Below the pieces are notes generated by a model. That model ran no database searches and was not told the DNA's origin. It worked only from the letters and a program-made list of their open reading frames with translations. From the NCBI GenBank assembly GCA_021737945.1, contig JAIPCX010000028.1:1-32144 (forward strand): DNA of 32,144 nucleotides, given 5' to 3'. The DNA comes from Polynucleobacter sp. Its GTDB lineage: Bacteria > Pseudomonadota > Gammaproteobacteria > Burkholderiales > Burkholderiaceae_D. A program made the position numbers and the translations under genes. Position 1 is the first letter of the stretch. Every line of letters starts with the position of its first letter. Below are positions 1 through 8,431 of the stretch, in pieces.

Positions 1-689
1 TGATGGTTCGCTGGTACGAATCGTATTTGCTGGGTGCCGATATTGGTCATATTCCAGTTTCTAATCTGTATGAAGTCTTTGTTTTGTTTTGTTTGATTAC
101 TGCGTTGTTTACCGTTTTCTATGAAGAGAAATATGCGACGAGACAGGTAAGTGCCTTCATTCTTCTCATCATCTCTGCCGCGGTTGGTTTTCTTCTGTGG
201 TACATGAGCAGCCGTGATGCACAAGAAATTCAACCATTGGTACCTGCATTGCAGAGTTGGTGGATGAAGATCCATGTGCCCGCCAACTTTATCGGTTACG
301 GAACCTTTGCGTTAGCAGCGATGGTTGGTATTGCTTATCTTGTTAAGTCTAAGGGTGTGTTTGTTGATCGATTGCCGCCGCTCGAGGTGCTTGATGACAT
401 CATGTACAAAGCCATCGCAGTCGGCTTTGCATTTTTCACCATCGCGACTATTCTGGGTGCCTTGTGGGCAGCCGATGCATGGGGCGGCTATTGGTCATGG
501 GATCCCAAAGAAACCTGGGCGCTGATTGTCTGGCTAAATTACGCCGCGTGGTTGCACATGCGTTTGATGAAGGGTTTGCGCGGTCAAATTGCCGCTTGGT
601 GGGCGGTGATTGGTTTGCTGGTCACGACCTTTGCTTTCCTGGGAGTGAATATGTTCCTCTCTGGTTTACATTCTTACGGTGAATTGTAA
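1..689 (+). CDS. ccsB: Cytochrome c biogenesis protein CcsB (CcsA-type), 3' part
   Basis: System II cytochrome c maturation protein of the inner membrane; with ResB it is thought to export haem and attach it to apocytochrome CXXCH motifs in the periplasm. The visible 228 residues contain several hydrophobic segments and the tryptophan-rich WWD signature (WGGYWSWDPKETW), followed by NYAAWLHMRL with a conserved histidine; another conserved histidine is in KIHVPANF. The frame is open to the window edge and family members are usually nearly 400 residues, so the N-terminal part lies upstream and the first ATG at base 3 is probably internal. A terminator follows at once, so this gene likely ends its operon. 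The partner resB is expected upstream but cannot be seen. Confidence 0.93.
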   Translation, partial: MVRWYESYLLGADIGHIPVSNLYEVFVLFCLITALFTVFYEEKYATRQVSAFILLIISAAVGFLLWYMSSRDAQEIQPLVPALQSWWMKIHVPANFIGYGTFALAAMVGIAYLVKSKGVFVDRLPPLEVLDDIMYKAIAVGFAFFTIATILGALWAADAWGGYWSWDPKETWALIVWLNYAAWLHMRLMKGLRGQIAAWWAVIGLLVTTFAFLGVNMFLSGLHSYGEL

Positions 690-695
690 AAGTAT

Positions 696-723
696 AAAAA
701 GGCTGCTGATTGCAGCCTTTTTT
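696..723 (+). terminator. Rho-independent terminator after ccsB
   Basis: GGCTGC (701-706) pairs with GCAGCC (712-717) around a 5-base loop, with a run of A before and a run of T after (718-723). The A/T flanks extend the stem. It begins 7 bases after the ccsB stop codon and separates ccsB from msrP. Confidence 0.9.
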
Positions 724-763
724 AGTTTAAGTCTGCTGGTTATTTTCTGATGATGGAATTCCT

Positions 764-1726
764 ATGCTAACCAAGAGATCTCGTTTGATTGAAATCCCCG
801 GGTCTGAGATTACGCCGCAGCGGCTGGTTGAATCACGACGATTGTTCATGCATCAGCTAGCCGCAGGTGCGTTGACAGCGAGTAGTTTTGCCACCAACGC
901 CTTGTCCGCAGAAAATACGCGCCCTCGACTAAGTGCTACGCCGAATCCTGCTTTTACAGCGAAGGACGCACCAACAAAATTTGACGATGCGAGTTCGTAT
1001 AATAATTTTTATGAGTTCGGTACCGACAAGGGCGATCCCATGTTGTATGCCGGTAGCTTAAAAACCCGTCCGTGGACCATCAAGATTGATGGAGAGGTTA
1101 AAAAGCCACTCACCTTAGACATCGATGCTCTAATGAAGCTAGCGCCCTTAGAGGAACGTTTATATCGGTTACGGTGTGTCGAAGGTTGGTCGATGGCCAT
1201 ACCCTGGATTGGTTATTCGCTCTCCGAGTTGATTAAAAAAGTAGAGCCAACGGGGAATGCCAAATACGTAGAATTTACGTCCCTCGCCGATCCCGCTCAA
1301 ATGAAAGGCGTCAACAGTCGCATACTCGACTGGCCGTATGTGGAAGGCTTGCGAATCGACGAAGCGAATCATCCATTGACGCTGCTTTGTGTGGGTATGT
1401 ACGGCCAGACATTACTTAATCAAAATGGCGCACCGGTGCGCGTAGTCGTGCCTTGGAAATATGGTTTTAAATCCGCTAAATCGATAGTTCGGATACGCTT
1501 TACAGAACAGCAGCCTAAAACTGCCTGGAATAAAACCGCCCCTGAAGAATATGGCTTTTACTCGAATGTGAATCCTGAGGTGGCACATCCGCGTTGGTCG
1601 CAAGCGACCGAGCGCCGTATCGGTGAAGATGGATTATTTACGCGTAAACGTAAAACCTTGATGTTTAATGGCTACCCCGAAGTCGCATCGCTGTATTCGG
1701 GTATGGATTTGAAAAAATTCTACTAA
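764..1726 (+). CDS. msrP: Protein-methionine-sulfoxide reductase catalytic subunit MsrP
   Basis: Periplasmic molybdopterin enzyme (YedY family) that reduces methionine sulfoxide in oxidised envelope proteins, with electrons from MsrQ. The 320-residue protein has a twin-arginine signal near residues 24-49 (SRRLFM, a hydrophobic stretch, then a likely cut after ALSA), as expected for a cofactor-loaded Tat substrate. The oxidoreductase molybdopterin-binding domain follows; Cys138 in RCVEGWSM is the expected Mo ligand. Length is close to the E. coli protein. The msrQ gene starts 12 bases downstream, so the two form a transcription unit. The ATG at 764 is the only start that keeps the Tat signal in a usual place; no strong ribosome binding site is visible. 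Confidence 0.95.
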   Translation: MLTKRSRLIEIPGSEITPQRLVESRRLFMHQLAAGALTASSFATNALSAENTRPRLSATPNPAFTAKDAPTKFDDASSYNNFYEFGTDKGDPMLYAGSLKTRPWTIKIDGEVKKPLTLDIDALMKLAPLEERLYRLRCVEGWSMAIPWIGYSLSELIKKVEPTGNAKYVEFTSLADPAQMKGVNSRILDWPYVEGLRIDEANHPLTLLCVGMYGQTLLNQNGAPVRVVVPWKYGFKSAKSIVRIRFTEQQPKTAWNKTAPEEYGFYSNVNPEVAHPRWSQATERRIGEDGLFTRKRKTLMFNGYPEVASLYSGMDLKKFY

Positions 1727-1738
1727 TCCTACGCGTCA

Positions 1739-2362
1739 ATGCGGAACCTCACTGCCGCTCATAGTAAGCGAGTCAAGCTCGTTATCTTTTTGCTGGCGTT
1801 GCTGCCTCTGCTGCGATTGATAGAGCGTGGCGTGCACGACAATCTGAGCGCCAATCCGCTCGAATTTATTACTCGTGCGACCGGTGATTGGGCGATGTAT
1901 TTTCTTTGTTTAACCCTTTTAATTACACCCTTGCGTCGTTTAACTCAGATGAACTGGTTGCTGCGACTGCGGCGTTTACTTGGCTTGTATGTTTTCTTCT
2001 ATGCAGTTTTACATTTCCTGTGTTTTCTTTGGTTCGATCATTTTTTTGATCTGGAAGAAATCGGCAAAGACATACTGAAGCGACCATTTATTGCTGTTGG
2101 CTTTACGGCGTTGGTATTGCTAGTACCGTTAGTCGTAACGAGTACCGATCGCATGATGCGGCAGCTGGGTCGGTGGTGGGGCAGGCTGCATCGCCTGATT
2201 TATGTCGTAGCGCTGCTGGCTGTTCTACATTTTTGGTGGATGAAATCGGGCAAGAATAATCTTCAAGAGCCTATGATCATAGCGCTTGTGATGATATTGC
2301 TATTGGGGTCGCGCTTAGTGTTTTTATGGCGCTCTCGTCGAACGCCAGCCACAGTGGCTTAG
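1739..2362 (+). CDS. msrQ: Protein-methionine-sulfoxide reductase haem-binding subunit MsrQ
   Basis: Inner-membrane b-type haem protein of the ferric reductase-like transmembrane family that passes electrons to MsrP. The 207-residue product is almost entirely hydrophobic with about six membrane segments. Histidines that fit haem ligation lie in YAVLHFLCF and in GRLHRLIYVVALLAVLHFWW. It starts 12 bases after msrP without a clear ribosome binding site, so translation is probably coupled. It converges on lysA, leaving only 16 bases between the two stop codons. Confidence 0.93.
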   Translation: MRNLTAAHSKRVKLVIFLLALLPLLRLIERGVHDNLSANPLEFITRATGDWAMYFLCLTLLITPLRRLTQMNWLLRLRRLLGLYVFFYAVLHFLCFLWFDHFFDLEEIGKDILKRPFIAVGFTALVLLVPLVVTSTDRMMRQLGRWWGRLHRLIYVVALLAVLHFWWMKSGKNNLQEPMIIALVMILLLGSRLVFLWRSRRTPATVA

Positions 2363-2379
2363 TCTGATTCAGTCAGACT
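2361..2379. terminator. Small hairpin between convergent msrQ and lysA (possible bidirectional terminator)
   Basis: AGTCTGA (2361-2367) and TCAGACT (2373-2379) are perfect inverted repeats around a 5-base loop, and overlap the stop codons of both genes. There is no good T run on either side, so termination is only a possibility. Confidence 0.4.
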
Positions 2380-3656
2380 TAGATATTTTCTAAGGCAAAC
2401 AGATCAGACGATTTTTCGCGTTTGCGTATCAATCGGAATTGATCACCATCGACCAGCACTTCGGCTGCTCGGCCGCGCGTGTTGTAGTTCGAAGCCATGG
2501 TCATGCCATACGCACCCGCGGACATAATCGCGAGCAAATCCCCCGACTCTACAGCGAGTGTACGATCGCGAGCTAGCCAATCACCAGATTCACAGACCGG
2601 TCCAACTACGTCGTAAATTTTTGGTGATTCGGATCGTTGATTGATGGGCTGTACGCCATGCCAGGCTTCGTACATTGCTGGGCGCATCAGGTCATTCATC
2701 GCAGCATCCACCACAGCAAAATTTTTATTGCCGCCGTGTTTAAGGTATTGGACTTCTGTAATCAGCACACCTGCATTGCCTACAATAGAACGGCCTGGTT
2801 CAAACAGTACAGTAATGGGCTTGTTGTTGTAGTTAGCTGCACGCCATTGATCGATGCGTTTAAAAAGGCGGCCCAAATAATCACCCACTGCTACAGGTTG
2901 TTCCTGATCGTAGGTGATACCGATACCACCACCAATATCTAAGTGGTGCAGTTCAATACCAGCCGCATGTAATTGATCGGCTAGTTCAATCACTTTATCT
3001 AAGGCTTCAAGTAGCGGCGCATCATCTAAGAGTTGCGAGCCGATGTGACAGTCAATACCCGTCACTTCAAGGTGGGGTAATCCAGCGGCTACACGGTAGG
3101 TTTCAAGCGCATCTTCGAACGCGATACCGAATTTATTCTCTTTTAGGCCGGTAGAAATATACGGATGCGTTTTGGGGTCGACATCGGGATTCACGCGCAG
3201 CGACACGCGCGCACGTTTACCCATACTGGCGGCCACGTCGTTTAAACGATGCAGTTCAGGAATCGATTCCACGTTAAAGCAGAGGATCTCGTGTGATAAC
3301 GCAAGTCGCATTTCATCGCGTGACTTGCCCACGCCCGAAAAAATAACTTTTTTCGTGTCACCTCCGGCGGCGATCACGCGCTCTAATTCACCGCCTGAAA
3401 CAATATCAAAGCCCGAGCCCAGTTTGCTTAGTAGACTAAGCACTGCCAGATTAGAGTTCGATTTAACCGAGTAGCAAACAAGCGCGCCTTTGTTACCTCT
3501 GCCATGCTGCTGGCACGCCGTTGCATACGCAAGGAAGTTTTCTGTCAAACTGGCGCTGGAGTAGATGTAGGTTGGAGTTCCAAACTCTGCAGCGATGCGA
3601 TCAAGCGCAGTTTGTTCGGCATGTAATTTACCGTTTGTATAAGTAAAGTGCGACAT
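2379..3656 (-). CDS. lysA: Diaminopimelate decarboxylase
   Basis: PLP-dependent enzyme (EC 4.1.1.20) converting meso-diaminopimelate to L-lysine, the last step of lysine synthesis. Numbered from the chosen ATG (425 residues): Lys65 in CYSVKSN is the PLP Schiff-base lysine; His204 is in DCHIGSQ; EPGRS at 286-290 is the phosphate-binding/substrate motif; Cys355 in GPVCESGDW and Tyr383 in GAYGM complete the dimeric active site. A TTG codon two codons earlier (3660-3662) is in frame, but the ATG at 3656 gives the usual N-terminus (MSHFTY) and is preferred. The lptM stop codon is 8 bases upstream, so lptM and lysA are co-transcribed. Confidence 0.97.
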   Translation of the reverse strand: MSHFTYTNGKLHAEQTALDRIAAEFGTPTYIYSSASLTENFLAYATACQQHGRGNKGALVCYSVKSNSNLAVLSLLSKLGSGFDIVSGGELERVIAAGGDTKKVIFSGVGKSRDEMRLALSHEILCFNVESIPELHRLNDVAASMGKRARVSLRVNPDVDPKTHPYISTGLKENKFGIAFEDALETYRVAAGLPHLEVTGIDCHIGSQLLDDAPLLEALDKVIELADQLHAAGIELHHLDIGGGIGITYDQEQPVAVGDYLGRLFKRIDQWRAANYNNKPITVLFEPGRSIVGNAGVLITEVQYLKHGGNKNFAVVDAAMNDLMRPAMYEAWHGVQPINQRSESPKIYDVVGPVCESGDWLARDRTLAVESGDLLAIMSAGAYGMTMASNYNTRGRAAEVLVDGDQFRLIRKREKSSDLFALENI

Positions 3657-3664
3657 GATCAAGG

Positions 3665-3820
3665 CTAGCGGGATTGGGACGAAGAGTAACTACCCCCAGC
3701 GTCTTCCGAGGGTTGATTTTTGGGTGGTGCACTGTCAGGTAAATACAGAGGCCCAGTTTGACCACAGGCGCTTATGCCTGTAATCAAAAACGCCGCTAGA
3801 ATCACGCGCAAAGTGGTCAT
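3665..3820 (-). CDS. lptM: Small lipoprotein LptM (YifL-like)
   Basis: A 51-residue reading frame. It begins MTTLRV, has a short hydrophobic segment and a lipobox ending in ISAC, with Cys19 as the expected lipidated residue, followed by GQTGPLYLP. That C-G-x-x-G-P-L-Y pattern is the hallmark of LptM/YifL, a lipoprotein that in E. coli binds the LptD-LptE translocon and helps its disulfide maturation; the function here is by family only. The rest is a short, Ser/Pro-rich hydrophilic tail. Its position directly upstream of lysA and divergent from cyaY matches other Proteobacteria. No strong ribosome binding site is seen. Confidence 0.88.
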   Translation of the reverse strand: MTTLRVILAAFLITGISACGQTGPLYLPDSAPPKNQPSEDAGGSYSSSQSR

Positions 3821-3874
3821 GAATGAAAAAAACTGGGTTTTAGTTTCGCAAAAAACGACTAAGTGGAGTGTAGC

Positions 3875-4201
3875 ATGACCGAATCGGAGTACTTGGTGCT
3901 GGCTGAAGCCGTGCTGAATGATATTGAAATTAGACTAGAACAGATTGCCGATAGTAGCGACGTTGATATTGAATGCAGCCGAAGTGGGAATGTGTTGGAA
4001 ATTGAATTCATCGATACGGATTCAAAAATCATTGTCAACACACAAGCGCCTATGCAGGAAATATGGATGGCAGCACGCACGGGCGGATTTCACTACCGAT
4101 TTAACGGCCAGCAGTGGTTAGATACTCGCGATGGGTCGGAGCTTTACGCTGCGCTGTCAAAAGTCGCGTCCTTGCAGGCGGGTAGTACTATCACGCTCTA
4201 A
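3875..4201 (+). CDS. cyaY: Iron-sulfur cluster assembly protein CyaY (frataxin homologue)
   Basis: Cytoplasmic frataxin that binds iron on an acidic helix and modulates IscS-dependent Fe-S cluster assembly. The 108-residue protein is near the E. coli length. It has the acidic first helix (MTESEYLVLAEAVLNDIE), the central strands and the conserved run QEIWMAARTGGFHYRF with WLDTRDG. An in-frame GTG lies at 3863, but GGAG at 3865-3868 is well placed for the ATG at 3875, which also gives the family N-terminus. It is divergent from lptM and converges on mrcA. Confidence 0.95.
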   Translation: MTESEYLVLAEAVLNDIEIRLEQIADSSDVDIECSRSGNVLEIEFIDTDSKIIVNTQAPMQEIWMAARTGGFHYRFNGQQWLDTRDGSELYAALSKVASLQAGSTITL

Positions 4202-4225
4202 CGGGCTCTGTTTTTTGAGACCGTT
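4200..4225. terminator. Hairpin between convergent cyaY and mrcA
   Basis: AACGG-CTC (4200-4208) pairs with GAG-CCGTT (4217-4225) with one G/A mismatch around a T-rich loop. It lies in the 28-base gap between two facing stop codons. A T run follows the stem on neither side, so this is a weak bidirectional terminator candidate. Confidence 0.35.
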
Positions 4226-4229
4226 GCTA

Positions 4230-6584
4230 TCAGAATAATTCGCTCTTTTGTCCTTCTTCCGTTTTTTCTGGCGGAGGCTTGGACTCAGACGGAGGGGAAA
4301 TTCCTAGTGATCCTACGCCGCCCGTGTCTGAATTTTCTGAATAAATATAGTCACCCCCTGTGATGGTAATTCCCGTGGGGGTTTCGCGCTCAACCGTAGC
4401 AATTCCGGGCAGGGCTTTTTGCATATAGCCTATCCAAATAGGCAGTGCGAGTCCGCCACCTGTTTCGCGATTGCCCAGATTTTTCGGTTTATCAAAGCCT
4501 ATCCACGCAACGCCAACTAGCTTGGGATGGTAGCCCGCAAACCACGCATCAATCGAATCGTTAGTCGTACCGGTTTTGCCGGCAATATCGCTACGCTTTA
4601 ATGATAATGCTCGCATAGCTGTTCCGTGCTTGATCACGTCTTTCAACATACTGTCGATCAAAAATGCATTGCGCGCATCGATGATACGAAGATTTTCGTC
4701 CCCTGCTTTTTCAGGAGTGACTTGGAATAGCGTCTTGCCATTGTTATCGGTGATTTTTGAAATCAAGTAGGGATTAATTTTGTAACCGCCGTTCGCAAAT
4801 ACGGCATAAGCCCCCGCTAATTGCAGCGGAGTGACAGCACCTGCACCAAGGGCTAATGTCAGATACGGTGGATTTTTTTCTGGATCAAATCCAAAACGAG
4901 TCACGTACTCTTGAGCGTAGGCAGGGCCGATACGATCAAGGATACGGATGGAAATCATGTTCTTCGACTTTGATAGGCCTTTGCGCATCGACATCGGGCC
5001 TTCATATTTGTTGTCGTAATTTTTGGGTTCCCACGCTTGGCTACCCGTTTGTGAGGCGTCGTAAGTAATCGGTGCGTCATTAATGACGGTGCCTGGTGAG
5101 AGTCCCTTTTCCAGTGACGCTGAATAAATAAATGGTTTGAAGGAGGAGCCCGGCTGGCGCCAGGCTTGCGTCACATGGTTGAATTTATTACGGTTGAAGT
5201 CAAAGCCGCCGACTAACGCGCGAATCGCACCATCTTCTGCGCTGGCCGAGACAAAGGCTGATTCGACCTCAGGTAATTGAATAATTGCCCAGCCATTGCC
5301 TTCTTGCATGACACGAATAATCGCTCCGCGTCGTATGCGTCGATTCGCAGGTGTTTTATCTGTTAGTGCACTGGTAGCCATTCCAAGACCCGCGTCTTGG
5401 ATGGTAATTTCTTCGCCCGATGCCAGTAAGGCGCGAACACTCTTAGGTGTAGCCGTCAACACAACTGCCGCTACGATGCCGTCGCTGTCTGGATGTTCTG
5501 CTAATTCGGATTCAATCGACGCCTCGGCTTCCCCTTTATCAGCCGGGATATCCATATAGCCTTCAGGACCGCGGTAGACCTGACGCTTTTCATAATCCAA
5601 TACTCCACGGCGTAGCGCGAGGTAGGCAGCATCCTGGTCGGCCTTGGTGATGGTGGTAAAAACATTCAGGCCGCGTGTGTAGGTTTCTTCTTTGAATTGG
5701 TCATACACCATTTGCCTGGCCATCTCGGCCACGTACTCGGCATGGACGCCAAATTCATTGCTATCCATTTTGATTTTTAGTTGCTCATCGCGCGCCTGCT
5801 CATATTGAGCGGTCGTGATGTAGCCGAGATCATGCATGCGTTGCAGGATGTATTGCTGGCGAGCTCTGGCTCGTTTGGGATTAACTACCGGATTATTCGC
5901 TGAAGGTGCCTTGGGGAGGCCAGCTAACATCGCGGCTTCGGCGATGGTGATGTCGTGCAGTTTTTTCCCGAAATATATTTGCGCTGCAGATGCGAAACCA
6001 TACGAGCGCTGTCCCAAATAGATCTGGTTCATGTAGAGCTCAAGAATCTGATCCTTGGTCAGATTTTTTTCTATCTTCCAAGCGAGTAGAACTTCGTACA
6101 ACTTGCGTTTAACAGTTTGTTCGCTACTTAGGAAAAAATTTCTTGCAACTTGCTGCGTGATAGTCGATGCGCCTTGCCGACTACCGCCCATCGCATTATG
6201 TAATGCGGCGCGCAGTATGCCCCAGTAATCGACACCACCATGTTCGTAAAAACGATCATCTTCGATGGCCAATACGGCTTGTTTCATTACTTTTGGAATG
6301 TCTTTGTAACGAACTAAGCTGCGTCGCTCTTCGCCAAACTCACCGATCAACATGTTATCGGCAGAAAAGACCCTCAGCGGCATCTTAGGCTGGTAAGTCG
6401 CAAGGGAATCGATATCGGGCAGATTCGGGTAGGCCATCATCATCATGAAGCTGACGAGCAATATCCCAATCACTGCCAGACCGGTAAGCACGCCAAAAAT
6501 ACTTAGCGCAAGCTTGATCGGTGCAGGCAATCGGTCCCGGCGGGGACTGGCAGGTGAATTTCCTTCTGGAGCATTTGAATTCAT
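4230..6584 (-). CDS. mrcA: Penicillin-binding protein 1A (bifunctional transglycosylase/transpeptidase)
   Basis: Class A PBP that polymerises lipid II and cross-links peptidoglycan. Numbered from the chosen ATG (784 residues): a cytoplasmic proline/arginine-rich start, one membrane anchor at about 25-50, then a GT51 domain with Glu108 in AIEDDRFYEHGG as the catalytic base and the GASTITQQVARN motif near 138-149. The transpeptidase domain has the SxxK serine in PGSSFKPF, SKN in the SxN position, and KTGTT. A longer frame reaches an ATG at 6656, but a perfect TATAAT -10 box lies between 6656 and 6584 on this strand, so the start at 6584 is preferred. It is divergent from pilM, the usual betaproteobacterial arrangement. 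Confidence 0.94.
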   Translation of the reverse strand: MNSNAPEGNSPASPRRDRLPAPIKLALSIFGVLTGLAVIGILLVSFMMMMAYPNLPDIDSLATYQPKMPLRVFSADNMLIGEFGEERRSLVRYKDIPKVMKQAVLAIEDDRFYEHGGVDYWGILRAALHNAMGGSRQGASTITQQVARNFFLSSEQTVKRKLYEVLLAWKIEKNLTKDQILELYMNQIYLGQRSYGFASAAQIYFGKKLHDITIAEAAMLAGLPKAPSANNPVVNPKRARARQQYILQRMHDLGYITTAQYEQARDEQLKIKMDSNEFGVHAEYVAEMARQMVYDQFKEETYTRGLNVFTTITKADQDAAYLALRRGVLDYEKRQVYRGPEGYMDIPADKGEAEASIESELAEHPDSDGIVAAVVLTATPKSVRALLASGEEITIQDAGLGMATSALTDKTPANRRIRRGAIIRVMQEGNGWAIIQLPEVESAFVSASAEDGAIRALVGGFDFNRNKFNHVTQAWRQPGSSFKPFIYSASLEKGLSPGTVINDAPITYDASQTGSQAWEPKNYDNKYEGPMSMRKGLSKSKNMISIRILDRIGPAYAQEYVTRFGFDPEKNPPYLTLALGAGAVTPLQLAGAYAVFANGGYKINPYLISKITDNNGKTLFQVTPEKAGDENLRIIDARNAFLIDSMLKDVIKHGTAMRALSLKRSDIAGKTGTTNDSIDAWFAGYHPKLVGVAWIGFDKPKNLGNRETGGGLALPIWIGYMQKALPGIATVERETPTGITITGGDYIYSENSDTGGVGSLGISPPSESKPPPEKTEEGQKSELF

Positions 6585-6626
6585 GCGGGAAGTAGTAAGA
6601 AAGCGCTCATGCGCTTGATGGCACCC

Positions 6627-6656
6627 ATTATAGCGTTTCAACAATCGAGCTTTCAT
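6627..6656 (-). promoter_or_regulatory. Predicted mrcA promoter
   Basis: On the minus strand ATGAAA (6656-6651) is spaced 18 bases from a consensus TATAAT (6632-6627). The transcript would begin near 6620, about 36 bases before the ATG at 6584. This placement argues against the upstream ATG at 6656, which would itself be the -35 box. Confidence 0.6.
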
Positions 6657-6678
6657 GTCGGCGCAATTGTTGAACGCT
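6632..6678. repeat. Imperfect inverted repeat flanking the mrcA -35 box
   Basis: AGCGTTTCAACAAT (6632-6645) and ATTGTTGAACGCT (6666-6678) are reverse complements apart from one extra T, with a 20-base spacer. The left arm sits between the -10 and -35 boxes of the mrcA promoter and the right arm just upstream of the -35. It could be an operator serving one or both divergent units. Confidence 0.6.
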
Positions 6679-6742
6679 TTATTGCTTTGTATAGCTAGTA
6701 ATCAGACTAAGAGTGAACTTGGTGGGCGCATTACGTCAGGAT

Positions 6743-6772
6743 TTGACAACGTATGCAGGACTTTTCTTTACA
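6743..6772 (+). promoter_or_regulatory. Candidate promoter for the pilMNOPQ operon
   Basis: A perfect TTGACA (6743-6748) is followed, 18 bases on, by a poor -10 match, TTTACA (6767-6772). The weak -10 suggests either low basal activity or need for an activator. It lies about 70 bases before the pilM start. Confidence 0.4.
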
Positions 6773-6840
6773 GCTAAAAAAGGAGCTTGTTAGCATCGAC
6801 AAAATTTTTAAAAATGCAACGATCTCGATGAAGGTATGGT

Positions 6841-7869
6841 TTGAGAATTGGACTTCTAAAGGGTTTTTTAGCGCAGCATTCGACCCCGCTATTGGGTATC
6901 GATATCAGCTCCGCTGCAATACGTGTCATTGAGTTGGCACGTTTGTCTGATGGTTGGCGTGTAGAGCACTACGCCGAGCATGAATTGCCTCGAGCTGTCA
7001 TGCGTGAAGGCAGCATCGTTCAGGTCGATCAAATCACCCAAGCCTTAAGTGATGTCATACAAAAATCAGGTAGCCGTCTAAAAGAGGCTGCTATGGCGCT
7101 GCCACCGGGGCTGGTTATTCGAAAAATGCTGACGCTGCCGGATGATCTGTCTGAAGATGAAATTGAATTGCAGGTTGAATCGGAAGCTGCACAAAATTTA
7201 CCTTTCCCCCTCAATGAATTAAATATTGATTTTGGTGTTGTAGGTCCATCAGCCGGAAATCCTGGGAATGCCGACGTCATTTTGGTGGCGACACGCAAAG
7301 AAACTATTGCAGAGCGTCTGGAAATAGCGCAAGCCGTCGGTATTCGAACAGCGGTGATTGATATCGAGTCGCAGGCCTTGATGGCTGCATTAAATTCAAC
7401 GAAGAATTCAGTGGACAACCTTGTTGCCACGCGCGCTCAAGCCGTTTTGCAAATCGGACGTGATTCGAGTTACTTTTTTGTCGAAAATCATCGAACCCTT
7501 ATATTTGAGCATGAATTAAATATGGGCTTTCAAAGGCTACAGAAAGATCTCGATCGACATCCTGATCAGGTTGTGGCTACCACTAAAGCTTTCTGCGCTG
7601 CTGTCTGTCAAGAATTCAAGCGTGCATTACAGATGTATTCAACAACATCGCAGCATGTGCCTATCGATAAATTTTTCCTGTCTGGGCAAGAACAGAGCTT
7701 GCTTCGATTGCCATCCATGATGCAGGAGCAATTATCGATTATTGCTGAATTCGCCAATCCTTTCGCCGAAATGAAATTTTCTACCTCTATCAATAAATCC
7801 AAGCTTCAAACGGATGCTTCTTCATGGTTAGTTGCCTGTGGGCTTGCAATGGCTGATAAAACTTCATGA
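6841..7869 (+). CDS. pilM: Type IV pilus inner-membrane platform protein PilM
   Basis: Actin-like ATPase-fold protein on the cytoplasmic side of the inner membrane that binds the N-terminal tail of PilN and links the motor to the alignment subcomplex. The 342-residue protein starts with a short amphipathic piece, then GIDISSAAIRVIEL, the phosphate-1 motif of the actin fold, and SHS2-like and second-lobe regions follow. The start appears to be TTG at 6841 with AAGG (6831-6834) in front; the nearby ATG at 6836 is out of frame and stops at once. Its stop codon overlaps the pilN ATG (ATGA). Confidence 0.93.
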   Translation: MRIGLLKGFLAQHSTPLLGIDISSAAIRVIELARLSDGWRVEHYAEHELPRAVMREGSIVQVDQITQALSDVIQKSGSRLKEAAMALPPGLVIRKMLTLPDDLSEDEIELQVESEAAQNLPFPLNELNIDFGVVGPSAGNPGNADVILVATRKETIAERLEIAQAVGIRTAVIDIESQALMAALNSTKNSVDNLVATRAQAVLQIGRDSSYFFVENHRTLIFEHELNMGFQRLQKDLDRHPDQVVATTKAFCAAVCQEFKRALQMYSTTSQHVPIDKFFLSGQEQSLLRLPSMMQEQLSIIAEFANPFAEMKFSTSINKSKLQTDASSWLVACGLAMADKTS

Positions 7870-8426
7870 TGCGATTTAATTTTTTACCTTGGCGTGAAGA
7901 AAGACGTCTTCAAAAGAAGGCCACTTTTAATCGACAGGCGTCCTTGCATATCGTCCTTGCACTCAGCGTCGTTTTGGTGGTTTGGATAGTGAATGAAGAT
8001 AAATTAAGCATGCAATCAGAAAGAAATGCACTGCTAAATTCAGAAATAAAAATTCTTGATATAAAAATTCAAGAAATCAGTAATTTAAATCAAGAAATCG
8101 ATGCATTACAAGCTCGACAAACTGCAGTAGAAAGATTGCAGACGAATCGCAATCAGCCGGTTTACCTATTGAGTTTTTTGTCAGAGAAAGTGCCCAATGG
8201 AATTATGCTGAAATCTTTAAAGCAAGGTGATCAAATCATTTTATCTGGATTTGCTTTATCGAATGCACGCGTTTCAGAGTTATTACGCAATTTAAGTGAA
8301 TCACCTAATCAATTAGGTTTGGGTCCGCCAGAATTAATCGAAATCAAATCGGCTACTTATAGCTCAGGAAAAGACAGTAGAAAATTATTTGATTTCACTG
8401 TCGCTATTCCAAACCTGGTTCGGTAA
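7866..8426 (+). CDS. pilN: Type IV pilus assembly protein PilN
   Basis: Bitopic inner-membrane protein of the PilMNOP alignment subcomplex. The 186 residues begin with the conserved cytoplasmic tail RFNFLPWREERR, which inserts into PilM, followed by one membrane helix (about 27-43), a coiled-coil stretch (about 45-95) and a periplasmic ferredoxin-like domain that pairs with PilO. Start codons at 7866 and 7869 are adjacent; the first overlaps the pilM stop. Five bases separate it from pilO. The gene is noticeably A/T-rich in its coiled-coil part. Confidence 0.92.
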   Translation: MMRFNFLPWREERRLQKKATFNRQASLHIVLALSVVLVVWIVNEDKLSMQSERNALLNSEIKILDIKIQEISNLNQEIDALQARQTAVERLQTNRNQPVYLLSFLSEKVPNGIMLKSLKQGDQIILSGFALSNARVSELLRNLSESPNQLGLGPPELIEIKSATYSSGKDSRKLFDFTVAIPNLVR

Positions 8427-8431
8427 AGCTA

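Noticed and set aside
6932-6950. Sigma-54-like sequence (TTGGCACG) inside pilM
   Set aside because: The -24 half looks fair but the -12 half (TCTG instead of TTGC) does not match, and it lies inside coding sequence in a poor position for any downstream gene.
7029-7430. Open frame of 133 codons on the minus strand within pilM
   Set aside because: Fully inside a well-supported gene, with no ribosome binding site and no protein-family resemblance.
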